A DNA stretch of 53,439 nucleotides from Actinomycetes bacterium. GTDB lineage: Bacteria > Actinomycetota > Acidimicrobiia > Acidimicrobiales > RAAP-2. Of the stretch, positions 1-13,452 are shown in pieces. Each line of letters opens with the position of its first letter. The stretch's first letter is position 1. Under the pieces are notes generated by a model that saw only the letters and a program-made list of their open reading frames with translations, searched no databases and was not told where the DNA came from. The stretch lies in NCBI GenBank assembly GCA_021790675.1, contig JAJYGN010000026.1:1-53439 (forward strand), in the 5' to 3' direction. Position numbers and translations under genes: made by a program.

Positions 1-159
1 GACATCATCGTCGCGAAGCATCTCGCTCTCCCACGTCGAGCGCGGGACGATCTCGCCGTTGCGCGCCACGGCGACGCCTCGCCCGTCGAGGTGCAACTCG
101 TCAAGTAGGCCCCGCACGCTCACGGGCCCGCCGGTCCGTACGTCGCCGTTGACGCGCAT
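1..159 (-). CDS. thiS: ThiS sulfur carrier protein, 3' end cut by window
   Basis: This is a small ubiquitin-like sulfur carrier for thiazole synthesis in thiamine biosynthesis. The 53 visible residues read MRVNGDVRTG at the start, then a segment with VAVARNGEIVPRSTW, which matches the ThiS core strand (family pattern VAVALNxxxVPRSxW). The C-terminal Gly-Gly, which is adenylated and thiocarboxylated, would lie outside the window, so it cannot be checked. The ATG overlaps the thiO stop codon as TGATG, so the two genes are translationally coupled. The thiO neighbour supports the assignment. Confidence 0.85.
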   Translation of the reverse strand, partial: MRVNGDVRTGGPVSVRGLLDELHLDGRGVAVARNGEIVPRSTWESEMLRDDDV

Positions 160-1226
160 CACACCCGGGTGGCGACGAAATCGGCGGCGTCCATCGCGGC
201 CAGGGGCGCGAGGGTCACCCCGTGGCGGTAGTGCCCCGACACCCAGGCCCAGCCGCGCGGTTGGATCTCCTCGAAGAACGGCAACAGGTCGGCGCTGGCT
301 GGTCGCAGGCCGTAGCGCATTTCCGCGATCGCTGCGGTCTCTAGAGAGGGCACCACGTCGAGCGCGTCACGCAGGAGACGCTGGAGTTCTCCGACCTCGA
401 CGACGAGTTCGCTGCGCTCCTCGGCGGTCGCGCCCAGCACGCAGTAGCCCTCGGGACGACTGACCATGTAGAAGGCGCGTCCGCGTACGAACGCGCGGAT
501 CATGGGCTGATCACTGCGGTCCAGACCCGTGACGCGAACCGTGATGCCGCGGATCGGACGGATCACGTGCTCGCCACTCGTCTCGGCTCCCTCGGGCAGG
601 GCGGTCGAGCCGGTGGCGAGAACGCCCGCGTGCGCGTGAATCGTCTGCTTGGCCGTCTCGACGATGACGCCGGCGTCGTCGGCCCCCACGCGTTCGACCC
701 GTTCGTCGATAATGATGGCCCCCAACGCGTCGAGCCCGCGGCGCAGGAGGTCTACCGCCTGATCGGGATCGAGCCAGGCGTCGTCGTCCATGATGAGTCC
801 GTCGGTGATGCGCGGAGTCAGCCCGTAGAAGACGTCCGGGAACTCGGCGCGCGTCACCCGTCGCATCGGGGCGTCGAACTCGCTGGCGATTTGGGCGAAC
901 TGCTCCACGAGTCGCCGGTCGCTGGCGTCGAATCCCGCGAGCAGCGTGCCGCGCTGGTAGATGTTGACTTTCTCACCTAGGAGCTTTTCGAGGTCGTCAC
1001 CGAGCTCGCGCCACGCGCCGAGCGCGCGCCGCTGGAGCCGGTAGTTGCTCTCCTCGCCGGGGGCGATCTCCGCCGACGGCGCGATCATTCCGGCGGCCGC
1101 CCACGTGGCGCCGCGACCGAGTGCCGGGTCGCACACGAAGACCTGATGTCCGGCGCGCGCCAGGCGGTAGGCGCTGGTCAGTCCGATGATGCCGCCGCCG
1201 ACGACGACGATGCGACGTGTTGACAT
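159..1226 (-). CDS. thiO: Glycine oxidase ThiO (FAD-dependent)
   Basis: A 355-residue FAD-dependent amine oxidoreductase of the DAO family. ThiO oxidises glycine to the imine used for the thiazole ring of thiamine. The N-terminus carries the dinucleotide-binding fingerprint VVVGGGIIGL at residues 6-15, followed by DAO-type sequence with GATWAAAGMIAP. A longer reading frame begins 11 codons upstream. I chose the ATG at 1226 because the FAD fingerprint then begins at residue 6, as usual, and a TACTGT -10 element ends exactly 6 nt before it. It forms an operon with thiS, and is divergent from gltB. Confidence 0.88.
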   Translation of the reverse strand: MSTRRIVVVGGGIIGLTSAYRLARAGHQVFVCDPALGRGATWAAAGMIAPSAEIAPGEESNYRLQRRALGAWRELGDDLEKLLGEKVNIYQRGTLLAGFDASDRRLVEQFAQIASEFDAPMRRVTRAEFPDVFYGLTPRITDGLIMDDDAWLDPDQAVDLLRRGLDALGAIIIDERVERVGADDAGVIVETAKQTIHAHAGVLATGSTALPEGAETSGEHVIRPIRGITVRVTGLDRSDQPMIRAFVRGRAFYMVSRPEGYCVLGATAEERSELVVEVGELQRLLRDALDVVPSLETAAIAEMRYGLRPASADLLPFFEEIQPRGWAWVSGHYRHGVTLAPLAAMDAADFVATRV

Positions 1227-1259
1227 ATCCCCACAGTACGCCGAGTAGAGCGGAGTCAA
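1227..1259 (-). promoter_or_regulatory. Probable leaderless promoter of thiO
   Basis: On the minus strand, TTGACT (1254-1259) and TACTGT (1233-1238) are separated by 15 bp, slightly short for a sigma70-type spacer. The -10 ends 6 nt before the thiO ATG, so transcription would start at or next to the first base of the start codon. Confidence 0.55.
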
Positions 1260-1266
1260 ATTTCGG

Positions 1267-1272
1267 TATGAT
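1267..1272 (+). promoter_or_regulatory. Candidate -10 element of gltBD
   Basis: TATGAT lies 33 nt before the gltB ATG. No good -35 is seen. It would give a leader of about 27 nt that contains the ribosome binding site GAGGTG at 1295-1300. Confidence 0.45.
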
Positions 1273-1305
1273 GTGCGCGGGTCAGCGTTGCCCCGAGGTG
1301 ACGCG

Positions 1306-5722
<4,417 letters not shown>

Positions 5723-5730
<8 letters not shown>

Positions 5731-7141
5731 GCCCACCGGATTCCTCGAGACGCCGCGGCGCGGACCCTCCTACCGGCCGGTGCCGGTACGTCTGCGCGAC
5801 TGGCGCGAGGTCTACGAACCCCAAGACGATGAGGTGGTCTCCGCCCAGGCGTCGCGCTGCATGGACTGCGGGATCCCGTTCTGCATGCAGGGCTGCCCGC
5901 TGGGTAATCGCATTCCGGCCTTCAACGACCTCGTCTACCTCTCACACTGGGACCAGGCGGCGCGCCAACTTCTCGCGACCAACAACTTCCCGGAGTTCAC
6001 GGGTCGGCTCTGCCCGGCGCCGTGCGAGTCGGCCTGCGTACTGGGCATCGCCGATCAGCCGGTGACCATCGAGCGCATCGAGTACGAGATCATCGAGCAC
6101 GCCTTCGCCTCGGGACTCGCGCGAGAGGTCCCCGGCGTCGCACCCACCGGTCGGCGTGTCGCGGTCGTGGGATCGGGCCCGTCGGGCCTCGCTGCGGCCG
6201 CCCAGCTGGCGAGCGTCGGCCACGCGGTCGAGGTCTTCGAACGTGCTGACGCCATCGGTGGCCTGCTGCGCTACGGCATCCCCGAGTTCAAGATGGAGAA
6301 GTCGGTCCTCGACCGTCGCCTGGCCGTGCTCGAGTCGGCGGGGGTGACCTTTCATGTGAATGCACCTATCGGCGAAGGGGCCACGACGCTGGCCGATCTT
6401 CAGGACCGCTTCGACGCGGTCGTGCTCGCAGTCGGCTCGACTATCCCGCGCCTTATCGCCGCTCCCGGTGCCGACCTCGAGGGCGTCTATCCGGCGATGA
6501 CGTACCTGGAGGCGGCTAATCGCGCAGTGCGCGACCAGACGACGCCCGCCATCGACGCGCGGGATCGCGACGTCGTTATCTTGGGCGGTGGCGACACCGG
6601 AGCCGACTGCCTGGGCACCGCGCATCGCCAAGGGGCGCGTTCGGTCACCCAGATCGAGATCATGGACCGCCCCCCGGACACCCGACCAGCCGATCAGCCC
6701 TGGCCGACGATGGCGCGACTCTTTAAGACCACCTCGGCCCACGAGGAGGGCGGTGAGCGATGGTTCGCGACCGAGACTCTGGCGTTTCGTGGTGATGCGG
6801 CCCTGGAGGCCATCACGGTGCGCGATCACGCCACAGGGCAAACCCACGAGGTGCCCACGACGCTGGTGCTGATCGCGGCGGGTTTCACCGGGCCCGAGAC
6901 GGCGAACCTGGCCCTGGACGAGGGTGTCATCAGCCCTCGCTCGACGCTGGCGGTCGACGACTCGTGGCGACTGGCGATGTCCGGCACGCCGGTCTTCGCC
7001 TGCGGTGACGCGGTGCGCGGCCAGAGCCTGATCGTTTGGGCCATCGCCGAGGGGCGCAGCGCGGCGGCGTCCGTCGACGTGACCCTTCAGGGCGCGACGA
7101 GCCTGCCGGCACCGGTCAGTCCTGGCGTCTCCTCGTGGTGA
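5723..7141 (+). CDS. gltD: Glutamate synthase small (beta) subunit
   Basis: A 472-residue beta subunit of glutamate synthase that takes electrons from NADPH and passes them through FAD and 4Fe-4S clusters to GltB. The N-terminus has two cysteine-rich motifs (CMDCGIPFCMQGC and CPAPCESAC) for 4Fe-4S clusters, then the FAD fingerprint VAVVGSGPSGLAAAA and the NADPH fingerprint VVILGGGDTGADC. The GTG at 5723 gives the family-typical start VGKPTGFLE. It overlaps the 3' end of gltB by 8 nt, which implies coupled translation and fits 1:1 subunit supply. Confidence 0.97.
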
Positions 7142-7161
7142 GTGAGGCATCGGAGACTTTG

Positions 7162-7167
7162 TAGCAT
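7162..7167 (+). promoter_or_regulatory. Candidate -10 element of the acyl-CoA synthetase gene
   Basis: TAGCAT lies 25 nt before the ATG at 7193. A purine-rich ribosome binding site, AAGGGGGA, lies between the two. There is no clear -35, so the assignment is tentative. Confidence 0.35.
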
Positions 7168-7192
7168 CGAGGTGTCGGCACAAGGGGGATTG

Positions 7193-8809
7193 ATGCAGAG
7201 CACGATGCAAGACGCACCGCTGACGATCAAGCGGATCATTAACCACGGCGAGTGGCTCTACGCCAACAAGAAGGTCTTCACCGTAACTCCTGGCGGGGTC
7301 CAAGAGGCCACGTTCTACGAGATCGCCAAACGGGCCGAGCGTCTGGCCGCTGCTCTCACGGACCTCGGCGTCGGTCCGGGGGACCGGGTCGGCACGTTCA
7401 TGTGGAACAACCAGAGCCACATGGAGGCCTACCTCGCGGTTCCGGCGATGGGCGCGGTGCTGCACACGCTCAACATCCGGCTCTTCCCCGAACAGCTGGC
7501 TTTCGTCATCAACGACGGCGGCGATTCGGTGATCATCATCGATCACACCCTGATTCCGGTCTTTTCCAAGATCCGCGACGAGATCCCCCACGTGCGCCAC
7601 ATCATCGTCTCCGGCCCCGACGAGGCCGGCACCCTGGGCGAGACGCTCGACTACGAAACTCTCATCGCTTCGCACCAGCCCGGTTTCGAGTGGCCCGAGC
7701 TCAACGAACGCGATGCCGCGATCATGTGCTACACCTCGGGCACCACGGGCAACCCCAAGGGAGTCGTCTACTCGCACCGCTCCTTGTGGCTGCACTCGCT
7801 GGCCTCGATGACGGCCAATTCGATCGGCCTGTGCGAGGCCGACCGGTGTCTGCTCATCGTGCCGATGTTCCACGTCAACGCCTGGGGCGTCATCTACACC
7901 GCCTTCTTCGCCGGCACCGAGCTGATCATGCCCCAGATGTTCCTCCAGGGTGCGCCGATCATCACCATGATCCGCGAACTGCGCCCCACGATCTCCCTGG
8001 GCGTGCCAACGATCTGGAACGACGTCTTGCACACCGCCGAGAACGATCCGGCGGCCGACTTCTCGAGCCTGCGCGCGGTCCTCGCGGGTGGGGCGGCCGT
8101 ACCGCGCCATCTGATCGAGGGATTCCGCGACCGCTACGGCTTGCGCGTGATCCAGGGTTGGGGCATGACCGAGACGAGCCCGCTGGCCGCGGTCGCGATC
8201 CCACCTGCGGGCACACCTCGTGATCAGGAAATCGACTACGAGGTGAAGGCCGGCCGCGTCGTGGCGGGGGTGGAGTTGCGCGTCGTGAGCGACGCCGGCG
8301 AGGTGATGCCCCGCGACGGCAAGACCATCGGCGAATTCGAGATCCGCGGCCCCTGGGTCACCGCGTCGTACTACGGCGTCGACGCGCCAGATCGCTTCCA
8401 CGACGGCTGGCTCAAGACCGGCGACATCGGCACCCTCGACGCTGAGGGTTTCATGGTGATCAGTGACCGCTCCAAGGACGTGATCAAGTCCGGGGGCGAG
8501 TGGATCAGCTCGGTGGATCTCGAGAGCAACGTGATGGCCCACCCGGCCGTGTTCGAGGCCGCGGTGGTTGCCATACCCGACCCCAAGTGGGACGAGCGGC
8601 CCCTGTGCTGTGTGGTGTTGCGCCCTGGCGCGAGTGCGACGGCCGAGGAGCTGCGCGAGTTCCTGGCGCCGCGCGTGGCCAAGTGGTGGCTGCCCGAGCA
8701 CTGGTGCTTCATCGACGCCATCCCCAAGACGAGCGTCGGCAAATTCGATAAGAAGGTCCTTCGCGCGCTCTACGCCGACGGGGCACTCGACGTGATCACC
8801 CTCGACTGA
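7193..8809 (+). CDS. Fatty-acyl-CoA synthetase (AMP-binding, AlkK/FadD type)
   Basis: A 538-residue member of the ANL superfamily that activates a carboxylate, probably a medium- or long-chain fatty acid, to its acyl-CoA through an acyl-adenylate. The P-loop-like motif YTSGTTGNPKG is at about residues 180-190, the QGWGMTET motif lies mid-protein, and the hinge with D-G-W-L-K-T-G-D and the C-terminal catalytic lysine region (KTSVGKFDKK) are all present. Sequence and length resemble AlkK-type medium-chain ligases more than the long FadD15 type. Substrate is not readable from sequence. The ATG at 7193 is chosen for its AAGGGGGA Shine-Dalgarno; the open frame continues upstream to 7142. The stop overlaps the next ATG by one base. 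Confidence 0.9.
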   Translation: MQSTMQDAPLTIKRIINHGEWLYANKKVFTVTPGGVQEATFYEIAKRAERLAAALTDLGVGPGDRVGTFMWNNQSHMEAYLAVPAMGAVLHTLNIRLFPEQLAFVINDGGDSVIIIDHTLIPVFSKIRDEIPHVRHIIVSGPDEAGTLGETLDYETLIASHQPGFEWPELNERDAAIMCYTSGTTGNPKGVVYSHRSLWLHSLASMTANSIGLCEADRCLLIVPMFHVNAWGVIYTAFFAGTELIMPQMFLQGAPIITMIRELRPTISLGVPTIWNDVLHTAENDPAADFSSLRAVLAGGAAVPRHLIEGFRDRYGLRVIQGWGMTETSPLAAVAIPPAGTPRDQEIDYEVKAGRVVAGVELRVVSDAGEVMPRDGKTIGEFEIRGPWVTASYYGVDAPDRFHDGWLKTGDIGTLDAEGFMVISDRSKDVIKSGGEWISSVDLESNVMAHPAVFEAAVVAIPDPKWDERPLCCVVLRPGASATAEELREFLAPRVAKWWLPEHWCFIDAIPKTSVGKFDKKVLRALYADGALDVITLD

Positions 8810-9003
8810 TGGCCGACCTCGACAGCCTCGCTGACCAGATTGCCCACCTCGAGAAGGAGGTGACCGACGCGATCTTTGACACCGTGCGCGCCCAGTTGCG
8901 AGCCGATGACGTCAACGCCAAGGAGCTCGAGAAGCGTCTGGCCAAAGTTCGCCGCTCGCTGCAGAAGGCCGAGGCACTGCTACGCGGCGTTGAAACCGAT
9001 TAA
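8809..9003 (+). CDS. Small coiled-coil protein, unknown function
   Basis: A 64-residue, charged, mainly helical protein without cysteine, signal peptide or membrane segment. Regular spacing of Leu, Ile and Val between Glu, Lys and Arg (LADQIAHLEKEV, LEKRLAKVRRSLQKAEALL) suggests a coiled coil. The ATG overlaps the TGA of the acyl-CoA synthetase (TGATG), so the two are probably co-translated. Its TAA shares the bases TTAA with the stop of the convergent LOG-family gene. I do not recognise a family. Confidence 0.7.
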   Translation: MADLDSLADQIAHLEKEVTDAIFDTVRAQLRADDVNAKELEKRLAKVRRSLQKAEALLRGVETD

Positions 9004-9962
9004 GTCGCGCGGTTGAGCTCGTCGATCACCTTGCGCAGGGCCACGTAGCTGCGCCCGTCGAAGGCGAAGGACACCGAATTTCCTTCGAGCGAATAGGGCG
9101 CGAAGTCCGCCTCGAACTCAGAGAGCGCTTTCAGGAGGGCCTCATTCGGGGCACGGCGCAGTTCGATGGTCGCGCGGCCCGCGGCGAGGCTGAAGCGCAC
9201 GAAGTTGCTGAAGAAGCGCTCGATTGCCGCCACGGCCTCGTCGATCGAGCGGCAGATCTCCCAGAGGCAGCCGCTGTCGGCGTCGAGGTAACCCGCGCTC
9301 ATCACGGACCCCTCCATGAAGTGGAGCCACTCATCCCAGTACGTGCCCTCGGACGTGTCCATGAGAATGATCGGCGACGGGCGCGTCTTACCTGTGTGCA
9401 GCAGGGTCAAGAGCTCGTAGGCCTCGTCGAGGGTGCCCAGCCCGCCCGGAAAGAAGATGAAGGCGAGGGACTCCTTGGTCAGGGCCACCTTGCGCGTGAA
9501 GAAGTACTTCATCTCCACCAGGCGCGTCTCGGCGTCGACGTAGGGGTTCGCGCTCTGTTCGAAGGGCAGGTCGACGTTCACCCCAATCGTGAGCTCTCGC
9601 CCGGCGCCGCGCGCGGCGGCCTCCATGATGCCGGGTCCGGCGCCCGAAACGGTAATCCATCCCCGCTCGGCCATCGCGGCGCTGAGGCGCTCGGCCATCG
9701 CGTAGTGAGGGTCGTTCTCGCCTACGCGCGCCGAACCAAAGACGGTCAGTTTGGGACGCTCGTGCCAGGGTGAGAAGACGGTGCTCGCCGCGACGAGCTC
9801 GGTCAACGCGTTGACCGCGATTCCCAAGTCGTCGCTCGAGGCCCGCGACGCCGCCAGTTCGACGATTGACTCGGTGAGAGCCCGCAACTCCCGAGTGCGC
9901 ACCTCGTCTTGGGGGTATCGGGCCGTGAGGGCGTCAACGAAGGAGTCGGCGAAGTCGTGCAT
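9000..9962 (-). CDS. LOG-family protein (nucleotide phosphoribohydrolase-like)
   Basis: A 320-residue Rossmann-like protein of the LOG / TIGR00730 family, once annotated as lysine decarboxylase. Family members act as cytokinin riboside 5'-monophosphate phosphoribohydrolases or related nucleotide hydrolases. The signature FFPGGLGTLDEAYE (PGGxGTxxE) is present, with the upstream nucleotide-binding segment SGAGPGIMEAAARGA and the MKYFFTRKV stretch. It has a longer N-terminus (about 65 residues before the LTVFGSARV strand) than short LOG proteins. Its ATG follows the fbiC stop with no gap (TAAATG), so it is in the fbiC operon. Confidence 0.88.
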   Translation of the reverse strand: MHDFADSFVDALTARYPQDEVRTRELRALTESIVELAASRASSDDLGIAVNALTELVAASTVFSPWHERPKLTVFGSARVGENDPHYAMAERLSAAMAERGWITVSGAGPGIMEAAARGAGRELTIGVNVDLPFEQSANPYVDAETRLVEMKYFFTRKVALTKESLAFIFFPGGLGTLDEAYELLTLLHTGKTRPSPIILMDTSEGTYWDEWLHFMEGSVMSAGYLDADSGCLWEICRSIDEAVAAIERFFSNFVRFSLAAGRATIELRRAPNEALLKALSEFEADFAPYSLEGNSVSFAFDGRSYVALRKVIDELNRAT

Positions 9963-12224
9963 TTAGAGCGTCTGGTAGAGCGTGCCGCGCTGGCGCAGAG
10001 GACGTCCGAGCGGCTCAACCAGCGCCTCCAGGGTTGCCACGTCCATCTCCTGGCCGTGGGCGGCGCCGGCCGCGCGCGAGATGTTCTCGTCCATCAAGGT
10101 GCCGCCGACGTCGTTGGCTCCGGCGCGCAGGATGTCACGCGCACCCTCGACACCCATCTTGACCCAGCTGACTTGGATGTTGTCGATCAACGTCGCGTAG
10201 TGCAGACGCGCGACGGCGTGCATCAGCACCGTCTCGCGGTAGGTCGGACCGCGCCGGGCGCGTCCGCGCAGGAAGAGCGGCGTCGCCATGTGCACGAAGG
10301 GCAGGGGGACGAATTCGGTGAAGCCCCCGGTCTCCTCTTGCAGGGCGCGCGTCACCAGCAGGTGACGCGCCCAACTGTCCGGCGTCTCGATAGCGCCGAA
10401 CATGATCGTGATGTTCGAGCGTAGGCCCACGTGATGCGCGGCGCGGTGCACGGCAAGCCACTGGTCAGTGGAGATCTTGTCGGGGCACAAGATGGCGCGC
10501 ACAGGGTCGTCGAGGATTTCGGCTGCGGTTCCCGGCAGGGTCTTGAGTCCCGCGTCTCGCAGGCACGTGAGGTAGCTCTCGAGATCCATCTGCGAGCGAC
10601 GGGCGCCCTCGAAGACCTCGAGGGCACTGAAGGCGTGGATGTGGATCGTGGGTGAACCCGCGCGCACCGCGGCCAGGACGTCGACGTAGTAGTCGCCGTC
10701 GAAGTTCGGATGGATACCGCCCTGGAGACAGACTTCGGTCGCGCCACGCTCCTCGGCCTCGCGCACCCGCTCGGCAATCTCGTCGAGGCTCAGCAGGTAG
10801 GGATCGCCGCGCAGATTGAGCGACAACGGCCCCTTGGAAAAGGCGCAGAAGCGGCACTTGAACGTGCAGACGTTGGTGTAGTTGATGTTGCGGTTGACGA
10901 CAAAGCTGACGTCGTCGCCGACGCGCTCGCGGCGCACGTCGTCGGCGAGCTCACGGATCGCGTGGTAGTCGCCGTCGCGCGCGCCAAAAAGAATGACGAG
11001 CTCACGGTGCTCGAAGGCGTATCCCGGCTCGTATCGGGCCAGGATCGCCCTCACGTCGCTGGTGGTGACGCGGAGAGTAGGCGGTGGTGGGGGAGGCGAG
11101 TCGAGGCCCGGGCTCCAGTCGTCAGCGCGCGCGAGGAACAGCGAGTCGGCGCCGGACAACATCGCCGGTCGCACGCGCTCGTCGACGAATCGCTCGCCCT
11201 GACTCGCGAACTCGGGGTAGATGGTCAGTCGCGCCACCAGGTGCAATCCTCGCGACGCGCACTGTTCGGAGAGCGTCGCCACGGCCGGCCAGGCCCGTTC
11301 GGGGTTGACGTGATCGATCGTGACCGGCGAGATTCCGCCGAAGTCGTCGATGCCAAAGTCCAGTAACGCGGTGGGGTTGTCGCTGAGATTCGGCGGGGCT
11401 TGGAGGTGGATCGAGGCGGGCAGCATCAATCGCGCCGCGGCGATCGTCCAGTGGTACTCCTCGTCCGCGGGCGCCGGGTGCTGGGCCATGGCGGTACGCG
11501 CCTTAGGCAGGAAGTTCTGGACGATGACTTCTTGAACGTGGCCGAATCGCTCGTGCGCCTCCGCGATCGCCGCCAGGGTCGCGAGGCGGTCCTCGCGGGT
11601 TTCGCCGATCCCCACGAGCAGGCCAGTAGTAAAGGGGATCTGCAGCTCTCCCGCGGCGTGCAGGGTGGCCAGACGCCGCTCGGGCGTCTTGTCGGGCGCG
11701 AGGCGGTGCGCGGCGACGTCGGCCAGAGTCTCGAGCATCATGCCTTGAGAGGCACTCACCGTTCGCAGCTGGGCGAGCTCGTGTGCGTACAGCGCACCCG
11801 CGTTGGCGTGCGGGAGAAGCCCCGTCGACTCGAGGACCATCTGCGCGGCGTTCGCCACGTAGTCGACGGTTGAGCGGTATCCACGCGCCGCCAGCCATCG
11901 TGCGGCCTCGTCGTAGCGAAGTTCGGGTCGCTCGCCCAGGGTGAAGAGCGCCTCGCTGCAGCCGGCGCGCTGACCGGCCTCGGCAATGGTCATCACCTCG
12001 TCGAGGGCGAGATAGGGGCTCTCGACGTGCGCGGGCGCCTGGGCGAACGTGCAGTATCCGCAACGATCACGACAGAGCTTGGTGAGGGGAATGAACACCT
12101 TGGGTGAATAGGTCACGACCGATCCGTACGTCGCACGGGCGATCGCGACTGCCTCGCGGGCCAGTTCCTCGAGGGGCGTGCGCAGCAGGTCCGACGCGGA
12201 GAGGGGCGAACCCAGCATCGTCAT
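9963..12224 (-). CDS. fbiC: FO synthase, CofG-CofH fusion
   Basis: A 753-residue bifunctional radical SAM enzyme that makes 7,8-didemethyl-8-hydroxy-5-deazariboflavin (FO), the chromophore of coenzyme F420, from tyrosine and a ribityl-aminouracil. There are two CxxxCxxC clusters: Cys51, Cys55 and Cys58 in the N-terminal CofG half, and Cys453, Cys457 and Cys460 in the C-terminal CofH half. A proline run at about residue 378 links the halves. The two-domain form is typical of Actinobacteria. A strong -10 (TAGGAT) ends 6 nt before the ATG. F420-dependent enzymes are not obvious elsewhere in the window. Confidence 0.96.
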   Translation of the reverse strand: MTMLGSPLSASDLLRTPLEELAREAVAIARATYGSVVTYSPKVFIPLTKLCRDRCGYCTFAQAPAHVESPYLALDEVMTIAEAGQRAGCSEALFTLGERPELRYDEAARWLAARGYRSTVDYVANAAQMVLESTGLLPHANAGALYAHELAQLRTVSASQGMMLETLADVAAHRLAPDKTPERRLATLHAAGELQIPFTTGLLVGIGETREDRLATLAAIAEAHERFGHVQEVIVQNFLPKARTAMAQHPAPADEEYHWTIAAARLMLPASIHLQAPPNLSDNPTALLDFGIDDFGGISPVTIDHVNPERAWPAVATLSEQCASRGLHLVARLTIYPEFASQGERFVDERVRPAMLSGADSLFLARADDWSPGLDSPPPPPPTLRVTTSDVRAILARYEPGYAFEHRELVILFGARDGDYHAIRELADDVRRERVGDDVSFVVNRNINYTNVCTFKCRFCAFSKGPLSLNLRGDPYLLSLDEIAERVREAEERGATEVCLQGGIHPNFDGDYYVDVLAAVRAGSPTIHIHAFSALEVFEGARRSQMDLESYLTCLRDAGLKTLPGTAAEILDDPVRAILCPDKISTDQWLAVHRAAHHVGLRSNITIMFGAIETPDSWARHLLVTRALQEETGGFTEFVPLPFVHMATPLFLRGRARRGPTYRETVLMHAVARLHYATLIDNIQVSWVKMGVEGARDILRAGANDVGGTLMDENISRAAGAAHGQEMDVATLEALVEPLGRPLRQRGTLYQTL

Positions 12225-12230
12225 GGCGTC

Positions 12231-12258
12231 ATCCTAGGACGTCGAATCGAGGCGTGAA
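12231..12258 (-). promoter_or_regulatory. Leaderless promoter of fbiC
   Basis: On the minus strand, TTCACG (12253-12258) and TAGGAT (12231-12236) are 16 bp apart. The -10 is separated by 6 nt from the fbiC ATG and no Shine-Dalgarno is present. This is the clearest promoter in the 115-bp tal-fbiC gap, where I see nothing else. Confidence 0.7.
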
Positions 12259-12339
12259 CCGTGCTCGCACCGATGTCGAAAGGAGAGTCGCCACCAGCGC
12301 CGCATGAAAGCACGAACACTGCAACGTTGAGTCGGGAAA

Positions 12340-13452
12340 CTACGTGAGTCGCGACTGGGCGGCCGCGACGGTCGTGAGAACCTCCTCGTAGGAGGCCACG
12401 AAGGCGGTGACACCTTCTCGCTCGAGCTGAGCGGTCACCTCAGACATCGACACCTCGGGTTCCAGGGCGTCGAGTCGCGACGCCTCTGCGCGGCGAATTG
12501 TCGTGTCGAGCAAGAGCGACGCAGCGAACCTCCCGTGGTCTAACGCCGCGTCGAGTGTCGCGTCAGGCATCGTGTTCACGGTCTCCGGGGCCACGAGTGC
12601 GTTCACGTAGAGCAGGTCGTCGTAGAGGGGATTTTTCGTCGACGTCGACGCCCACAGCGGACGCTGGACCTGGGCCCCACGGCCGAGCAACTCGAGTATC
12701 TCGGGCGAGTCAAAGAGCCTCTGGTAGGTGTCGTAGGCCTGGGCCGCTTGAGCGTTAGCCGCCGTGCCTCGACGCGGGTCGCCGTCGGGCAACAGCTTGT
12801 CCACGGCGACGTCGACGCGCGAGACAAAGAAGGAGGCCACGCTCGCCAGGCGCGAGATGTCGTGGCCCGCCGCGATAGCCCCGCGCAGACCTTTCGCCCA
12901 CGCGCCGATCACGTCGGCGTAGCGGTCGACCGAAAAGATCAGCGTGACGTTGACGTTCACGCCGTGTGAGAGAACCTCGCTGATCGCAGGCAGGCCTTCG
13001 ACCGTGGCGGGGATTTTGATCATGAGATTCCCCCGGTCCACTTCGTTCCACAATCGCAGGGCCGAGGCAATCGTCGCTTCGGTGTCGCGCGCCAGTCGCG
13101 GGGAGACTTCGAGCGAGACGAATCCGTCGCCGTGGCGACGGCGGCCGGATGCCAGGTCGGCTTGAGCCGCCTGGTGAACGCCAGCCAGCACGTCGCAGGC
13201 GTTGCGAACGTCGCCCACGGCGAGCGTTTCGAAGAGCGCCTCGGGCTCGAGAGGGCCGGCGTGGCGGATTGCATCGTCGTAGGCCGTCGACGTGGCCAGT
13301 GCCTTAGCGAAGATCGACGGATTCGACGTCACGCCGCGAACACCCTGTTCGACCAGTCGCGCCAGCGTGCCGTCCTGGAGCCAGTCGCGGCGGATGTTGT
13401 CGATCCACGGACTCTGTCCGTAGACCTCGTAGAGGTCGTTGAGTCTGGTCAT
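12340..13452 (-). CDS. tal: Transaldolase
   Basis: A 370-residue transaldolase of the non-oxidative pentose phosphate pathway, moving a dihydroxyacetone unit between sedoheptulose 7-phosphate and glyceraldehyde 3-phosphate. The N-terminus has the signature GVRGVTSNPSIFAKA, and the Schiff-base lysine lies in NLMIKIPAT. The length matches the actinobacterial form (about 370 residues) rather than the short TalC type. The ATG overlaps the tkt stop as ATGA, so the two are co-translated. Confidence 0.95.
   Translation of the reverse strand: MTRLNDLYEVYGQSPWIDNIRRDWLQDGTLARLVEQGVRGVTSNPSIFAKALATSTAYDDAIRHAGPLEPEALFETLAVGDVRNACDVLAGVHQAAQADLASGRRRHGDGFVSLEVSPRLARDTEATIASALRLWNEVDRGNLMIKIPATVEGLPAISEVLSHGVNVNVTLIFSVDRYADVIGAWAKGLRGAIAAGHDISRLASVASFFVSRVDVAVDKLLPDGDPRRGTAANAQAAQAYDTYQRLFDSPEILELLGRGAQVQRPLWASTSTKNPLYDDLLYVNALVAPETVNTMPDATLDAALDHGRFAASLLLDTTIRRAEASRLDALEPEVSMSEVTAQLEREGVTAFVASYEEVLTTVAAAQSRLT

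Noticed and set aside
5942..8701. A 919-codon open frame on the minus strand, antisense to gltD and the acyl-CoA synthetase gene
   Set aside because: The opposite strand encodes two clear enzymes with all motifs. The antisense product is low in recognisable structure and rich in Arg, Gly, His and Asp, as expected for antisense frames in G+C-rich DNA.
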